Of a DNA stretch of 64,000 nucleotides, positions 1-10,577 are shown one piece after another; position 1 is the first letter of the stretch; every line of letters begins with the position of its first letter. Origin of the DNA: Neobacillus novalis NBRC 102450. GTDB lineage: Bacteria > Bacillota > Bacilli > Bacillales > Cytobacillaceae. Location: assembly GCF_001591805.1 (NCBI RefSeq), contig NZ_BCVP01000002.1, forward strand, positions 1 to 64,000. Direction: 5' to 3'. Under the pieces are notes generated by a model that was given only the letters and a program-made list of their open reading frames with translations, was not told where the DNA came from and searched no databases. The translations under genes were made by a program, and so were the position numbers.

Positions 1-31
1 GCCGCTGACCAGGGCGCTTGCGCTTTTCTTA
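1..31 (-). repeat. Possible edge of an intergenic repeat
   Basis: These 31 bases follow the mlpA stop codon and run off the window. On the minus strand they read GAAAAGCGCAAGCGCC followed by TGGTCAGC. They are GC-richer than the other intergenic DNA here and contain the short inverted repeat GCGC-AA-GCGC. From memory, similar sequence begins a dispersed intergenic repeat in some Bacillus-like genomes, but too little is present to prove that. It could equally be the first arm of the mlpA terminator. Confidence 0.25.
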
Positions 32-1270
32 TTACGATAAATTATTAGGAAATTCTCCATCAGGACTAATCAAGGTAACAGAATATTTGTCCGTAAACAC
101 GGCTCTTGCCATGTCGTCCACACTTTTCTTCGTCACTACATCAATCTGCTCAATAATTTCATCGAGGGAACGATGGCGTCTTAATAGGAGTTCATTTTTG
201 CCATTACGGCTCATTCGGCTATTTGTGCTTTCTAAACTTAACATCAAACTGCCTTTAAGCTGTTCTTTACTATTTGTTAATTCTTTCTCGGTAATTCCAT
301 TTTGCTTTAATTTCTCAAGTGTCTCTTGGATCGTTTCAAATAAAACATCCAGCTGTTTTGCACCCGTTCCGCCATAAACAGTGACGATTCCACTATCCTT
401 ATAGGCAGAATGGTAAGAGAATACGGAGTAAGCTAAGCCTCTTTGTTCACGGACCTCTTGGAATAGTCTCGAGCTCATGCTGCCGCCCAAAATATTATTT
501 AGCGTAATTAAACTATACATGTCCTCATGACCAACCTTAAGCCCTTCAAAACCAATACATAAATGGGCCTGCTCCGTCTCCTTTTTCCTTGATATTCGAT
601 TAGAATGAAAAACAGGAACATTTTCGGGGTTTTCCTTTGAGCCGCCCTCGTAGCTTCCAAAATATTTTTCAACTTCCTGAATAAAAGCCTCTGAGATATT
701 ACCTGCAATTGAAATAACCACATTTTCAGGAGTGTATCTTTCATGGATATATTCTCTGAGTGTGTCACCAGTAAATGTGTTTAATGTTTCTTCTGTCCCA
801 AGAATCGGGTATCCAAGTGGATGATTTTCAAAAACAGCTCTGCTAAGTAAATCATGGACGATATCATCCGGTGTATCTTCGTACATTTTTATTTCCTCTA
901 AAACAACGTTTTTCTCCTTTTTTAATTCCGCTTCAACAAAAGTAGAATTAAAAAACATATCTGCTAGCACATCTAAGGCAAATTGAGAATGTGTATCAAG
1001 AACCTTGGCATAATAGCATGTATATTCCTTAGAGGTAAAGGCATTAACCTGACCGCCAATGCTATCAAAAGATTCAGCAATGTCCTTTGCAGAACGCGTG
1101 GCAGTACCTTTAAAAAACATATGCTCTAGGAAATGGGAAATACCATTGTTTTGTGGATTCTCATCTCTAGAACCAGTTCCAATCCATACACCAATGGCAA
1201 CGGATCGTACGGTAGGAATATTTTCTAATACAATTCTTACTCCATTTTGGCAAGTGTATTTATTAATCAT
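32..1270 (-). CDS. mlpA: M16 family zinc peptidase MlpA (YmxG)
   Basis: A 412-residue member of the pitrilysin/processing-peptidase family M16, the single-domain-pair bacterial form. The inverted zinc-binding motif HFLEH is at residues 46-50, and the downstream glutamates of the helix VVLEEIKMYED complete the usual zinc site. The C-terminal half holds the R/Y-type motif region GLAYSVFSYHSAY expected of M16. The start ATG follows a clear AGGAGG site. It is the last gene of the window, downstream of ylxY, as in B. subtilis, where the next genes are ymxH and the dipicolinate synthase operon. The B. subtilis orthologue has been linked to regulation of extracellular protease genes. The substrate is unknown. 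Probably cytoplasmic, since no signal peptide is visible. Confidence 0.93.
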   Translation of the reverse strand: MINKYTCQNGVRIVLENIPTVRSVAIGVWIGTGSRDENPQNNGISHFLEHMFFKGTATRSAKDIAESFDSIGGQVNAFTSKEYTCYYAKVLDTHSQFALDVLADMFFNSTFVEAELKKEKNVVLEEIKMYEDTPDDIVHDLLSRAVFENHPLGYPILGTEETLNTFTGDTLREYIHERYTPENVVISIAGNISEAFIQEVEKYFGSYEGGSKENPENVPVFHSNRISRKKETEQAHLCIGFEGLKVGHEDMYSLITLNNILGGSMSSRLFQEVREQRGLAYSVFSYHSAYKDSGIVTVYGGTGAKQLDVLFETIQETLEKLKQNGITEKELTNSKEQLKGSLMLSLESTNSRMSRNGKNELLLRRHRSLDEIIEQIDVVTKKSVDDMARAVFTDKYSVTLISPDGEFPNNLS

Positions 1271-1318
1271 CGACTTCCTCCTGTCTATACACAGCAGATG
1301 CTACTACTCCAATTATTT

Positions 1319-1348
1319 ATTATACTTTCTAGAAGTTATTTTCTCCAA
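1319..1348 (-). promoter_or_regulatory. Candidate promoter for mlpA
   Basis: On the minus strand TTGGAG (1343-1348) and a perfect TATAAT (1319-1324) are separated by 18 bases, about 50 bases upstream of the mlpA start codon. The -35 match is partial. The placement in the gap between ylxY and mlpA is right for separate expression of mlpA. Confidence 0.45.
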
Positions 1349-1371
1349 TTTTAAGAGATATCTTCCTTAAA

Positions 1372-2319
1372 TTATTTAATGATTCTTTCCTCATTCATTA
1401 ATTCTGAGACCGTACCGATTTTTAAATTCCTTTGCTCGATTAATTTAATTAATTGCTCGAGTGAGTTTGCTGTCGATGCAGTCGGATGCATCAGCACCAT
1501 GGAACCGTTATCAATTTTTGACATGACACGATTAATCAGGGCTTCAGGAGTGGGCTTTTTCCAATCCACTGTATCGACTGTCCACATTACGGTTTTCATA
1601 TTTAATTCATGAGCGACTTTTATGGTCTCATCCCGATAACTGCCGCTAGGCGGAGCGAACCAGAAACATTTCGCACCAGTCGCTGCTTCAATGATTTCAT
1701 TCGTTTTCTTTATTTGTTCCCTAGCCATAGGAGCTGTCAGCCGCTTCATATCCGGATGTGAATACGAATGATTTCCTACCTCATGTCCAGCACTCACGAT
1801 CATTTTTGCGAGGTCTGGATTTTCTTTCACCCAATTTCCTTCTAGAAAAAAACTAGCTGTTACATGATGCCTTTTCAGGGTTGCAAGCATTTCTGATAAA
1901 TATTCATTTCCCCATGCAACATTAATAATGAAGGATACCATTGGTTTTTCCGGATGGCCTTTATATATCGGCGAGGGAGGCAATTCGTCAAGATGCACCT
2001 GTGGTTTTGTTTGGATAAACACCAGTTTCTTTTCGTCAAAAACTTGCTTTTTTTTCATATTTTTATAAGAAGCTTCAAGATCAACTTCAAGTCCGTTATA
2101 TCCGGGAATAGCCTTCCAAACCCTATCTATTTTCGCATCTGAAGGTGGGATTTCATATGTAGAAGCATGTTTAATGATACTTTGATAAAGAGGATCTGAC
2201 TGCTTTGCTGCTGGAAGTGCTGATTGCTTTATTGAAGCAACATACTTGTTCACAATTGGATTGTTAACTAATATCCATGCAGCCAAACCTAAACTTAAAA
2301 AAATCCAAACCTTTTTCAT
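1372..2319 (-). CDS. ylxY: YlxY, polysaccharide-deacetylase-fold protein
   Basis: A 315-residue protein with an N-terminal hydrophobic anchor (residues 3-20) and a NodB/CE4 deacetylase-fold domain from about residue 125. Motif 2 is intact (NHSYSH, His184 and His188), as are motif 3 (FAPPSGSYR) and the late LMHP motif. Motif 1, normally TFDDG, reads INVAWG around residue 133, so the metal-binding and catalytic aspartates are missing. It therefore resembles the deacetylases in fold but may be inactive or use a different mechanism. It probably faces the outside of the membrane. Neighbours are pnp upstream, across a terminator, and mlpA downstream, the same order as in B. subtilis. No enzymatic activity should be assumed. 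Confidence 0.88.
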   Translation of the reverse strand: MKKVWIFLSLGLAAWILVNNPIVNKYVASIKQSALPAAKQSDPLYQSIIKHASTYEIPPSDAKIDRVWKAIPGYNGLEVDLEASYKNMKKKQVFDEKKLVFIQTKPQVHLDELPPSPIYKGHPEKPMVSFIINVAWGNEYLSEMLATLKRHHVTASFFLEGNWVKENPDLAKMIVSAGHEVGNHSYSHPDMKRLTAPMAREQIKKTNEIIEAATGAKCFWFAPPSGSYRDETIKVAHELNMKTVMWTVDTVDWKKPTPEALINRVMSKIDNGSMVLMHPTASTANSLEQLIKLIEQRNLKIGTVSELMNEERIIK

Positions 2320-2409
2320 CTACCTTTCCCCCCTTCCATACACTTTATGTATCGAAGGGACAAGGTAGAACAGAAAAGCCGACGTCCCAGTGAAAGGCTT
2401 TTAATACAT

Positions 2410-2438
2410 GAAAAAAGTCAGGGTGTGTGCCCCGACTT
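2410..2438 (-). terminator. Intrinsic terminator of pnp
   Basis: The minus-strand RNA forms a 9-bp stem (arms 2430-2438 and 2415-2423, one G-U pair) with a 6-base loop, followed by a run of U. An outer inverted repeat, AAAGGCTTTTAA at 2394-2405 and its near complement at 2455-2467, could extend the structure. Confidence 0.8.
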
Positions 2439-2475
2439 ACTGGTGTTTCCTGCCTTTAAAAGCCTGAGTCAACTA

Positions 2476-4593
2476 TTACTGGTTTTCTTCAGCCTTTTCG
2501 CGCTGTTCCTTCAGGACCGCTTTACGTGATAGATTCACACGGCCTTGTTTATCAATTTCGGTTACCTTAACTAAGAATTGATCGCCAATTTTAACAACAT
2601 CCTCCACTTTTCCTACCCGCTCTTCAGCAAGCTCCGAAATATGGACGAGTCCGTCTTTTCCGGCAAAAATTTCAACGAAGGCACCAAATTTTTCAATCCG
2701 TTTTACCTTGCCAAGGTACATTTCTCCGACTTGAACCTCACGAACAATATCTTCAATGATTTTCTTCGCTTTTTGATTCATCTCTTGGTTAGTCGAGGCA
2801 ATAAAAACAGTACCATCTTGCTCGATATCAATCTTCACGCCTGTTTCTTCAATAATTTTATTGATTTGTTTTCCGCTCGGCCCAATGACATCACGGATTT
2901 TATCTGGGTTAATTGTCATCGTTAAGATTTTTGGTGCAAACTGGGAAAGTTCTGGCCTTGGTTCCGTAATGGTAGCAAGCATAGAATCTAAAATATGCAT
3001 TCTTCCAACTTTTGCTTGCTGTAAGGCTTCTTCTAAAATTTCGCGGGAAAGACCATCGATTTTTATATCCATTTGCAGCGCTGTAACACCTTTTGCTGTT
3101 CCTGCGACTTTAAAATCCATGTCTCCTAGATGATCTTCCATCCCTTGAATATCAGATAATACAGTATAGTGCTCTCCTGATTTAACAAGACCCATGGCAA
3201 TACCAGCGACAGGCGCTTTAATCGGCACACCTGCATCCATCATCGCCAACGTACTTGCACAAATACTTGCCTGAGAAGTTGAACCATTGGATTCCAGAAC
3301 CTCAGAAACAAGGCGGATCGTATATGGAAAATCCTTTTCAGATGGAATAATCGGTTCAAGGGCACGTTCACCCAAGGCACCATGGCCAATTTCACGACGG
3401 CCCGGTCCGCGGATTGGGCCTGTTTCCCCTACACTGAATAGAGGGAAGTTATAATGATGCATGAATCGTTTCTCTTCTTCAATTCCTAAACCATCAAGAA
3501 TTTGTACATCACCCATTGCTCCAAGCGTACAAATACTTAAAGCCTGCGTTTGTCCACGCGTAAATAATCCTGACCCATGGGTACGAGGTAATATACTTAC
3601 TTGTGACGATAATGGTCGGATTTCATCAATTTTACGGCCATCTGGACGGATTTTTTCCACCGTTATTAGGCGGCGGACTTCACCTTTAACCATCTTGTCC
3701 AAAATTTGTTTGACTTGTTTCAAATCTTCAGCTGTTGCTTCTTGTTCTTCATATTTAGCCAAAACTTGGTTTTTAACTTCTTTGATGGCATCTTCACGGG
3801 CATGCTTTTCCTGAACCTGGATCGCACTGATCATTTCTGATTCGCACATTTCTCTTATTTCAGCTTCAAGCCTTGCATCTAATTCATACAAGGAAATTTG
3901 TCTTTTTTCTTTGCCAACTTCAGCGACAATTTTTTCTTGGAATTCAATTAATCGTTTAATTTCATTGTGACCAAACATAATGGCTTCAAGCATGATTTCC
4001 TCTGGAACTTCTAAAGCCCCGGCTTCAACCATGTTAATCGCATCTTTTGTACCTGCTACTGTTAAATGAATGTCACTTTGTTCTGCCTGTTCAACCGTTG
4101 GGTTAACGACAAATTCTCCATTGATACGTCCGACAACAACACCGGCAATTGGTCCCTCAAACGGAATATCTGAAGTACTTAGCGCCAACGATGAGCCGAA
4201 CATTGCAGCCATTTCAGTCGAACAATCCTGATCCACACTCATAACAATGCTAATTACTTGAACATCATTACGGAATCCATCCGCAAAAAGCGGGCGAATC
4301 GGACGATCGATAAGGCGGCTGGCTAAAATAGCCTTTTCACTTGGACGGCCTTCTCGTTTAATAAACCCTCCAGGAATCTTACCAACAGCATACAACCGTT
4401 CTTCATAGTTAACTGTTAATGGGAAGAAATCCAAGTTTTTAGGTTCTTTGGAAGCTGTTGCGGTACTTAATACGGCTGTATCACCATAGCGAACCATTAC
4501 TGCCCCGTTTGCCTGCTTTGCCAATTGACCGATTTCGACGGTTAACTTGCGCCCCGCCCAATCCATCGAATATTCATGTTTTGTTTGTTCCAT
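2476..4593 (-). CDS. pnp: Polyribonucleotide nucleotidyltransferase (PNPase)
   Basis: A 705-residue phosphorolytic 3'-5' exoribonuclease of the RNA degradosome. It carries two RNase PH domains joined by an alpha-helical domain, then a KH domain ([16 protein letters not shown], about residues 553-570) and a C-terminal S1 domain starting [20 protein letters not shown]. The active-domain motifs RRDGR-like [13 protein letters not shown] and [10 protein letters not shown] are present. An in-frame codon six residues upstream exists, but the GGAGAGGGG ribosome site fits the ATG at 4593 (MEQTKHEY). It lies downstream of rpsO across a terminator. The roughly 190-base gap contains a perfect TATAAT at 4704-4709 on the minus strand but no convincing -35 box, so the promoter position is uncertain. 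Confidence 0.98.
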   Translation of the reverse strand: MEQTKHEYSMDWAGRKLTVEIGQLAKQANGAVMVRYGDTAVLSTATASKEPKNLDFFPLTVNYEERLYAVGKIPGGFIKREGRPSEKAILASRLIDRPIRPLFADGFRNDVQVISIVMSVDQDCSTEMAAMFGSSLALSTSDIPFEGPIAGVVVGRINGEFVVNPTVEQAEQSDIHLTVAGTKDAINMVEAGALEVPEEIMLEAIMFGHNEIKRLIEFQEKIVAEVGKEKRQISLYELDARLEAEIREMCESEMISAIQVQEKHAREDAIKEVKNQVLAKYEEQEATAEDLKQVKQILDKMVKGEVRRLITVEKIRPDGRKIDEIRPLSSQVSILPRTHGSGLFTRGQTQALSICTLGAMGDVQILDGLGIEEEKRFMHHYNFPLFSVGETGPIRGPGRREIGHGALGERALEPIIPSEKDFPYTIRLVSEVLESNGSTSQASICASTLAMMDAGVPIKAPVAGIAMGLVKSGEHYTVLSDIQGMEDHLGDMDFKVAGTAKGVTALQMDIKIDGLSREILEEALQQAKVGRMHILDSMLATITEPRPELSQFAPKILTMTINPDKIRDVIGPSGKQINKIIEETGVKIDIEQDGTVFIASTNQEMNQKAKKIIEDIVREVQVGEMYLGKVKRIEKFGAFVEIFAGKDGLVHISELAEERVGKVEDVVKIGDQFLVKVTEIDKQGRVNLSRKAVLKEQREKAEENQ

Positions 4594-4780
4594 AATTTTA
4601 CCCCTCTCCATCTAAATCACTTAGGAGGATGATGCGAAATATGACTATCCCGCTGTACTCATCTTACTAAAGATAGCTTATATTAAAAAAGCCATGAAAG
4701 CTTATTATATAAATTCAAATTACTTATAGTATGCACATAATTGTTCTGACTTAAAATATGTATAAAAAATTTTAACCTAA

Positions 4781-4805
4781 TAAAAAAGCGGGAAAATTCC
4801 CGCTT
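4781..4805 (-). terminator. Intrinsic terminator of rpsO
   Basis: Minus-strand AAGCGGGAA / TTCCCGCTT hairpin followed by six U, starting 8 bases after the rpsO stop codon. It separates rpsO from pnp. In many bacteria such a terminator allows partial read-through. Confidence 0.85.
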
Positions 4806-4812
4806 CTGTAGA

Positions 4813-5168
<356 letters not shown>

Positions 5169-5174
5169 TAGTTA

Positions 5175-5203
5175 AGAATACATTGTTTTACGCCAAAAAG
5201 CAA
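5175..5203 (-). promoter_or_regulatory. Sigma-A-type promoter of rpsO
   Basis: On the minus strand TTGCTT (5198-5203), a 17-base spacer, then TATTCT (5175-5180). It lies directly downstream of the ribF terminator and about 95 bases upstream of the rpsO start. Confidence 0.65.
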
Positions 5204-5204
5204 G

Positions 5205-5243
5205 TAAAAACCTCATTATCTTGTAAGAAATACTTCATAATGG
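5205..5243 (-). terminator. Probable terminator of ribF
   Basis: On the minus strand CCATTAT and ATAATGAGG can pair around an imperfect inner stem (GTA/TAC) and are followed by five U. The stem is AT-rich and interrupted, so the terminator is likely but moderate in strength. Confidence 0.5.
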
Positions 5244-5251
5244 AAGCAATC

Positions 5252-6202
5252 TCAGGAAGATTGTCGATTCTTTTCAAAGTAATCTAAGGCATTTTGCTTA
5301 TCCTTCTCTAGTTGAGTAACGAGTTCTTCTATACCTGAAAATTTTTGTTCTTTTCGTAAATATGGATGCCATTCGATAACCACTTCATTTCCATAAATCT
5401 CACGGTTAAAGTCAAACAGATGGACTTCCACAGATAGCCTTGTAGCTTCCTTATTAAATGTTGGTTTGTATCCCACATTACAAACACCATCATGCCAATC
5501 ATGATCTACTTTCATTCGTACTGCATAAACACCGGTAGGTGGTACAATATATGCCTCATTTAAGTCGATGTTCGCCGTTGGAAAACCAATTGTCCGGCCC
5601 CGTTTATCCCCATGTATGACCGTTCCTGTCGTCGTATAGAACTTTCCAAGAAGAGGAGGAAGCTGTATTGTTTTTCCTTCTTTCAGGAGATTACGGATTC
5701 TAGTTGAACTAACCTTTTCGTTATCTTGCACAAATTTTGCTACTACTGTATGAGAAAACTGATCTCTTGAATGGAATGGCAAGGTTTCCATTGTTCCTTT
5801 ACCCATTCGTCCATATGTAAAATCAAATCCAGCGACAACATGGTGTACATTAAGCCCGATTATATATCGATCAATGAATTCCTGCGGAAGCAGATTGGCA
5901 AATTCAGCGCTGAAATGGACGATAAATAGAAAATCGATTCCTAAGCCGTTAATAATGTTAATTTTTTCCTCTAGAGGTGTTATATACTGTACATGTTTTC
6001 TGCCTTTTCCTAACACGACCGATGGATGCGGGTCAAATGTCATGACCGCACTGTGAAGTCCCGCATTCTCCGCTTGCTTTTTGGCCTCAAGGATTACCTG
6101 CCTGTGGCCGCGATGAACTCCATCAAAATAGCCAAGAGCCATTGCTAATGGCGGAAATTCCTTATTTATGTTATATGGAAAACTAAGCCTTATTATTTCC
6201 AA
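5252..6202 (-). CDS. ribF: Bifunctional riboflavin kinase / FAD synthetase
   Basis: A 316-residue enzyme that phosphorylates riboflavin to FMN and adenylylates FMN to FAD. The N-terminal nucleotidyltransferase domain contains GYFDGVHRGHR (about residues 25-35). The C-terminal flavokinase domain contains GRTIGFPTANI and the metal/flavin region PPTGVYAV. Length is normal for the family (B. subtilis RibC). It follows truB with a 32-base gap, and the two are probably co-transcribed, closed by the terminator at 5205-5243. Confidence 0.96.
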   Translation of the reverse strand: MEIIRLSFPYNINKEFPPLAMALGYFDGVHRGHRQVILEAKKQAENAGLHSAVMTFDPHPSVVLGKGRKHVQYITPLEEKINIINGLGIDFLFIVHFSAEFANLLPQEFIDRYIIGLNVHHVVAGFDFTYGRMGKGTMETLPFHSRDQFSHTVVAKFVQDNEKVSSTRIRNLLKEGKTIQLPPLLGKFYTTTGTVIHGDKRGRTIGFPTANIDLNEAYIVPPTGVYAVRMKVDHDWHDGVCNVGYKPTFNKEATRLSVEVHLFDFNREIYGNEVVIEWHPYLRKEQKFSGIEELVTQLEKDKQNALDYFEKNRQSS

Positions 6203-6234
6203 ATGAAACTCACCTTTTCTTTTGCGGTAACCTT

Positions 6235-7155
6235 TTATTCTATCTCGTTTCTTAAAACCTTAACTGGTTTAAGCAGATCTGGCTTATTGGGATGTTTTGC
6301 ATAAATCGCCAGTGCCAGGCCATCCTTAGTTTCTGCAATAATAGGTCCGTTACTAGTGTTTAAATATTCAGGTATTGGCAAAAGTGCACCATTTTTCACT
6401 TTCTCTGCTACTTTATCATTAATCAGTAATTTCGGCAAATGAGAAAGTGCTGTTTCTAATGGTCTTAAAACGGTTGATATGTTCCCAGCAGCCATCAATT
6501 TTTCAACCTCTTCAAATGTGAGGCAATCATTCAATGAATAGGATGCGGATTGAATTCTTGTCAGGTGCGACATATGTGCTGGATACCCTAGGCGCTCACC
6601 AATCATGACCGCCAAGGTGCGGATATAGGTCCCCTTACTGCAGCTGACTCTAAATCGGAAACTAATCGTTTCACCAGCATATTCACTTCTCTCGTCAAGT
6701 AATTCTATGGAATAAATCTTCACCCTTCTCGATGGGCGTTCCACTTCAATCCCTTTCCGTGCATATTCATACAGTCGGACTCCTCCGACTTTTACAGCTG
6801 AGAACATAGGGGGTGTTTGTTCAATTTCACCCGTTAATGAATTCAGAACCTGCTGAATTTCTTCATGAGTAATCGTACGATTAACGATTTTCTTCTCAAC
6901 TAGATCTCCTGAGGCATCCTCAGTTGTAGTCGAAAAACCGATTGTCACTTCGCCTTCATATGCCTTGCCAGCATCGGTTATGTACTCAGCAACCTTGGTT
7001 GCTTTCCCAATACAAATAGGAAGAACACCGGTCACATCAGGATCAAGTGTACCTGTATGACCCACCTTTTTTGTTTTTAATATCTTCCTTAACTTAAAGA
7101 CACAATCATGTGATGTTAACCCCGCAGGCTTAAATAATGGTAAAATTCCTTCCAA
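6235..7155 (-). CDS. truB: tRNA pseudouridine-55 synthase
   Basis: A 306-residue TruB that converts U55 of tRNA to pseudouridine in the T loop. The catalytic motif GHTGTLDPDVTGVL is at residues 32-45 with the nucleophile Asp38. The downstream KVGGVRLYEYARKG and SCSKGTYIRTLA motifs are intact. A strong terminator separates it from rbfA upstream. Some read-through or an unrecognised promoter must supply expression, because no clear promoter is visible in the short gap. Confidence 0.97.
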   Translation of the reverse strand: MEGILPLFKPAGLTSHDCVFKLRKILKTKKVGHTGTLDPDVTGVLPICIGKATKVAEYITDAGKAYEGEVTIGFSTTTEDASGDLVEKKIVNRTITHEEIQQVLNSLTGEIEQTPPMFSAVKVGGVRLYEYARKGIEVERPSRRVKIYSIELLDERSEYAGETISFRFRVSCSKGTYIRTLAVMIGERLGYPAHMSHLTRIQSASYSLNDCLTFEEVEKLMAAGNISTVLRPLETALSHLPKLLINDKVAEKVKNGALLPIPEYLNTSNGPIIAETKDGLALAIYAKHPNKPDLLKPVKVLRNEIE

Positions 7156-7180
7156 GATTAACTCTCCTCACTAAAATATT

Positions 7181-7214
7181 TAAAAAAATGGATAGACCTG
7201 TGTCTATCCATTTT
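7181..7214 (-). terminator. Strong intrinsic terminator after rbfA
   Basis: Minus-strand hairpin with a perfect 13-bp stem (AAAATGGATAGAC and its complement, arms 7202-7214 and 7185-7197), a 4-base loop and a run of U. It closes the rimP-rbfA operon. Confidence 0.9.
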
Positions 7215-7225
7215 CCATTTAAATG

Positions 7226-7597
7226 TTACTCTTCTTCATTCTTATCCATTGGTTTATCATCTGTATGCAATTCATGAAGCAGCGTTTCAATCCGATTTCC
7301 ATAATCGATTGATTCATCCCACTCAAAGATGATTTCAGGTGTTTTGCGAAGGCGAATACGCTGACCAATTTCTGTCCGGATAAAACCTTTTGCCTTGGCA
7401 AGGCCTTTTAATGTATTTTCCCGTTGCTCTTCATCACCTAATACAGAAATATATACCTTAGCTTGTTGTAAATCTCCCGTTACTTCAACATCGGTAACCG
7501 TCACAAATCCAATCCGAGGATCTTTGATTTTTCGACTGATGATGTCACCTAGTTCTTTTTTCATTTGTTCTCCAACACGATTTGCTCTGTGGCTCAT
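7226..7597 (-). CDS. rbfA: 30S ribosome-binding factor A
   Basis: A 123-residue KH-type assembly factor that acts in late 30S maturation and cold adaptation. The start is placed at the ATG of [11 protein letters not shown] because the GAGGTG site gives correct spacing there. The ATG three codons upstream lies almost inside that site. The conserved [24 protein letters not shown] core is present and the C-terminus is acidic. It follows ylxP by 17 bases at the end of the nusA-infB operon. Confidence 0.96.
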   Translation of the reverse strand: MSHRANRVGEQMKKELGDIISRKIKDPRIGFVTVTDVEVTGDLQQAKVYISVLGDEEQRENTLKGLAKAKGFIRTEIGQRIRLRKTPEIIFEWDESIDYGNRIETLLHELHTDDKPMDKNEEE

Positions 7598-7614
7598 CAC
7601 ATTCACCTCTTAAC

Positions 7615-7896
7615 TTAAAGCCAATCCATCTCGGTGATCGTTCTTTCTATTTCCGGAAACGAGTCGATAAATTTCAACGCATTTTGCAGCTCCTGCTCCG
7701 TTGATACCCTTGAGGAAGTGACTGCTGCGATGGCAATCTTTGTCCGCTGCCATACATCCTGATAGTCAACTTCAGACACAGATACGTTAAACTTTTGTTT
7801 CAAACGTGTAAGGATTCGCTGCAAAACGGCTCGTTTCTCTTTTAAGGAATGGGCATCATAAATGATACATTCACAAACGGCAGCGCCGATGATCAT
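7615..7896 (-). CDS. ylxP: YlxP, DUF503 family
   Basis: A 93-residue protein of the DUF503 family, found between infB and rbfA in Bacillus. It has the family pattern of a short alpha/beta protein beginning [22 protein letters not shown]. Its start overlaps the infB stop by four bases (ATGA), so translation is coupled. Related proteins have been tied to ribosome maturation, but a defined activity is not established. Confidence 0.93.
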   Translation of the reverse strand: MIIGAAVCECIIYDAHSLKEKRAVLQRILTRLKQKFNVSVSEVDYQDVWQRTKIAIAAVTSSRVSTEQELQNALKFIDSFPEIERTITEMDWL

Positions 7897-10247
7897 TTAC
7901 GTTCAATTTCTTCCATAATGTATGCTTCAATGATGTCTCCTTCTTTAACATCATTAAAGTTTTTAATGGTGATACCACATTCATAGCCTTGTGCGACTTC
8001 TTTTGCGTCGTCTTTGAAACGTTTTAGGGCATCGATTTGTCCTTCAAAGGTGACAACTCCGTTACGAATTAAGCGAATGCCGCTGTCACGGGTAATTTTA
8101 CCATCCGTCACATACGAGCCAGCAATCGTACCCACCTTAGATACTTTGAATGTTTGACGAACCTCAGCTTGACCGATGATTTTTTCTTGGAATTCGGGGT
8201 CAAGCATCCCTTTCATCGCCGCTTCAATCTCTTCGATAACTTTATAAATGATTCTGTGCAGACGGACATCAACTTTTTCAGCATCTGCAGCACGTTTCGC
8301 GTTTACATCTGGGCGAACATTGAATCCGATAACGATGGCATTTGATGCCGCCGCAAGACTAATATCCGACTCATTAATCGCACCTGCACCGCTATGGATA
8401 ATTTTAATATTGACACCTTGAACGTCGATTTTTTGCAATGAAGCAGCAACAGCTTCTGCAGAACCTTGAACATCAGCTTTAAGGATGATGTTTAAGTCCT
8501 TCATTTCACCTTGCTTCAATTGTTCAAACAGCGTTTCTAAGCTTACAATCGATTTCTCCCCGCGATGTGCAACCAATGCCTGCTGGGAGCGTGCTTCCCC
8601 AACTTGACGTGCTGTCTTTTCGTCGTCAAACACAACGAAGCGGTCTCCAGCCTGCGGAACATCACTTAGTCCTGTTATTTCAACTGGTGTTGATGGGCCT
8701 GCTTCTTTAACACGGCGACCTTTATCATTCACCATCGCACGAACACGACCATGTGTATGACCAACAACAATCGGATCACCAATTTTTAGCGTGCCGTTTT
8801 GCACTAGTAAGGTGGCAACCGACCCGCGGCCCTTATCCAATTGGGCTTCAATCACGGTTCCAACAGCTTTTCTATTTGGATTTGCTTTATATTCTTCTAC
8901 TTCACCGACAAGAAGGATCATTTCTAAAAGATTATCTATTCCTTCGCCGGTTTTTGCAGATAGTGGGACAAAAATAGTATCCCCACCCCATGCTTCAGAT
9001 ACTAAACCATGTTCTGTAAGTTCCTGCATTACACGATCAGCATTTGCGGCCTCTTTATCCATTTTATTTACAGCAACAATAATTGGAACCTCAGCTGCTT
9101 TTGCATGGTTAATAGCTTCTACAGTTTGCGGCATTACACCGTCATCTGCAGCTACAACAAGAATGGTAATATCGGTAATTTTTGCACCCCGTTGACGCAT
9201 GGTTGTGAAAGCAGCGTGTCCTGGTGTATCAAGGAATGTGATTTTCTTTCCGTTTTCAACCACTTGATAGGCACCGATATGCTGGGTTATTCCACCAGCT
9301 TCTCCTTCAGTTACCTTTGTGTTTCGAATCGAATCAAGCAATGTTGTTTTACCGTGATCAACATGCCCCATAATGGTAACGACAGAAGGTCTTTCTACTA
9401 AGTTTTCCGCACTGTCTTCCGTAAAATACACTTCAAGGTCGGTTGTATCGATTTTAATTTCTTCCTCGACCTCGACACCATATTCCCCGGCGATTAATTC
9501 AATTGCATCTTTATCTAACACCTGGTTAATTGTTGCCATAACACCAAGCAAGAAGAGTTTTTTGATGATTTCTGATGGTTCGCGATAGATTTTTTTCGCT
9601 AGCTCTGCCACCGTTAGTGATTCACTAAAGGTAATCTTAGCTGGAAGTTCTCTCTCTTTTCTCTTTTGCGGTGCTGCTTGCTGTACTGGTGTATGGTTTT
9701 TCTTTTTATTATTGTGATTATTACGATTCTGATTGTTATAGTTATTATAAGGTTTACTTTTTGCTTTTCCTGAACTGAAGACTTTATTTTCTTTTGATTG
9801 ATTTTCTTGGTTTTGCTTTTTACCTTCTGCCGTTTTTGGTGGAGAGACTACTTTCACCTTGCTAGGAGCAGAATTTTTATCTGCAGCTTCCTCAAATGCT
9901 TTAGGTGTTTTCGACTGCACTTGCGGCTTTTGTCCCGTTTGAGCCGGTCTTTGATTTTGACGATTTTGCTGCTGGGCAGGGCGATTACTTGGGCGTTTTT
10001 GCTGTCCGCCTTCCTGCTTTTGCTGCGTATTATTTACAGGCTTTTGCTGGGTGCTATTTACCGGCTTTTGCTGCGGTGTATTGGTTGCTTTTTTATTGTA
10101 GGCGGCATCAAGTTTTTTGATGTCTTCTTCTTCTATTGTTGCCATATGATTGGAAACCTCTATATTCATTTCTTTTAATTTTGTAATGATATCTTTACTT
10201 GAAATATTGTGTTTTTTTGCGTATTCATAAACACGGATTTTACTCAT
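7893..10247 (-). CDS. infB: Translation initiation factor IF-2
   Basis: A 784-residue GTPase that brings fMet-tRNA to the 30S subunit. An N-terminal small folded domain (residues 1-50) is followed by a long Gln/Asn/Lys-rich linker (about 50-205) with tandem QQKPV repeats. Next come the IF2 N2 domain, the GTPase domain with GHVDHGKTT and VNKMD, and the C-terminal beta-barrel and tRNA-binding domains. Length is normal for Bacillaceae. It sits in the rimP-nusA-rnpM-rplGA-infB-ylxP-rbfA operon. Confidence 0.98.
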   Translation of the reverse strand: MSKIRVYEYAKKHNISSKDIITKLKEMNIEVSNHMATIEEEDIKKLDAAYNKKATNTPQQKPVNSTQQKPVNNTQQKQEGGQQKRPSNRPAQQQNRQNQRPAQTGQKPQVQSKTPKAFEEAADKNSAPSKVKVVSPPKTAEGKKQNQENQSKENKVFSSGKAKSKPYNNYNNQNRNNHNNKKKNHTPVQQAAPQKRKERELPAKITFSESLTVAELAKKIYREPSEIIKKLFLLGVMATINQVLDKDAIELIAGEYGVEVEEEIKIDTTDLEVYFTEDSAENLVERPSVVTIMGHVDHGKTTLLDSIRNTKVTEGEAGGITQHIGAYQVVENGKKITFLDTPGHAAFTTMRQRGAKITDITILVVAADDGVMPQTVEAINHAKAAEVPIIVAVNKMDKEAANADRVMQELTEHGLVSEAWGGDTIFVPLSAKTGEGIDNLLEMILLVGEVEEYKANPNRKAVGTVIEAQLDKGRGSVATLLVQNGTLKIGDPIVVGHTHGRVRAMVNDKGRRVKEAGPSTPVEITGLSDVPQAGDRFVVFDDEKTARQVGEARSQQALVAHRGEKSIVSLETLFEQLKQGEMKDLNIILKADVQGSAEAVAASLQKIDVQGVNIKIIHSGAGAINESDISLAAASNAIVIGFNVRPDVNAKRAADAEKVDVRLHRIIYKVIEEIEAAMKGMLDPEFQEKIIGQAEVRQTFKVSKVGTIAGSYVTDGKITRDSGIRLIRNGVVTFEGQIDALKRFKDDAKEVAQGYECGITIKNFNDVKEGDIIEAYIMEEIERK

Positions 10248-10266
10248 ATTTTCACCCCCGCTAGAT

Positions 10267-10569
10267 TTAATCGAGCAACGTTATCAATTTTTTTGCAAAT
10301 CCATCATCCATAACAGCTACAACAACGCGGGCTTCCTTGCCAATTGCTTGACCAAGAAGGTGACGGTCTTCAACTATTTTAAATGGAACTTCATAGGAAT
10401 TACATTTATCCGTAATTTTTTTAGTCGTATTTGCAGATGCATCTGCGGATAATAGTACGAGTTTTGCTTTGCCGTTTCGGATTTCCTTGACGGTTAATTC
10501 CTCACCCGTTGTGATTTTACGCGCTCGATTGGCCAAGCCAAGCAATGACATCCATTGTTTTTGTTTCAT
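10267..10569 (-). CDS. rplGA: L7Ae-family RNA-binding protein RplGA (YlxQ)
   Basis: A 100-residue L7Ae/L30e/Gadd45-family protein. In B. subtilis the orthologue is an RNA-binding protein recognising kink-turns. Family features are [16 protein letters not shown] and [15 protein letters not shown]. The nearest AAGGAG site lies about 14 bases upstream of the only plausible ATG, inside the end of rnpM. That spacing is unusually long, so expression probably depends on translational coupling with rnpM. Confidence 0.9.
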   Translation of the reverse strand: MKQKQWMSLLGLANRARKITTGEELTVKEIRNGKAKLVLLSADASANTTKKITDKCNSYEVPFKIVEDRHLLGQAIGKEARVVVAVMDDGFAKKLITLLD

Positions 10570-10577
10570 GTGGATGG

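Noticed and set aside
9798..10178. Plus-strand frames opposite the infB linker
   Set aside because: Composition mirrors the Gln/Asn/Lys-rich linker of IF-2; no start signals; infB is intact in the other strand.
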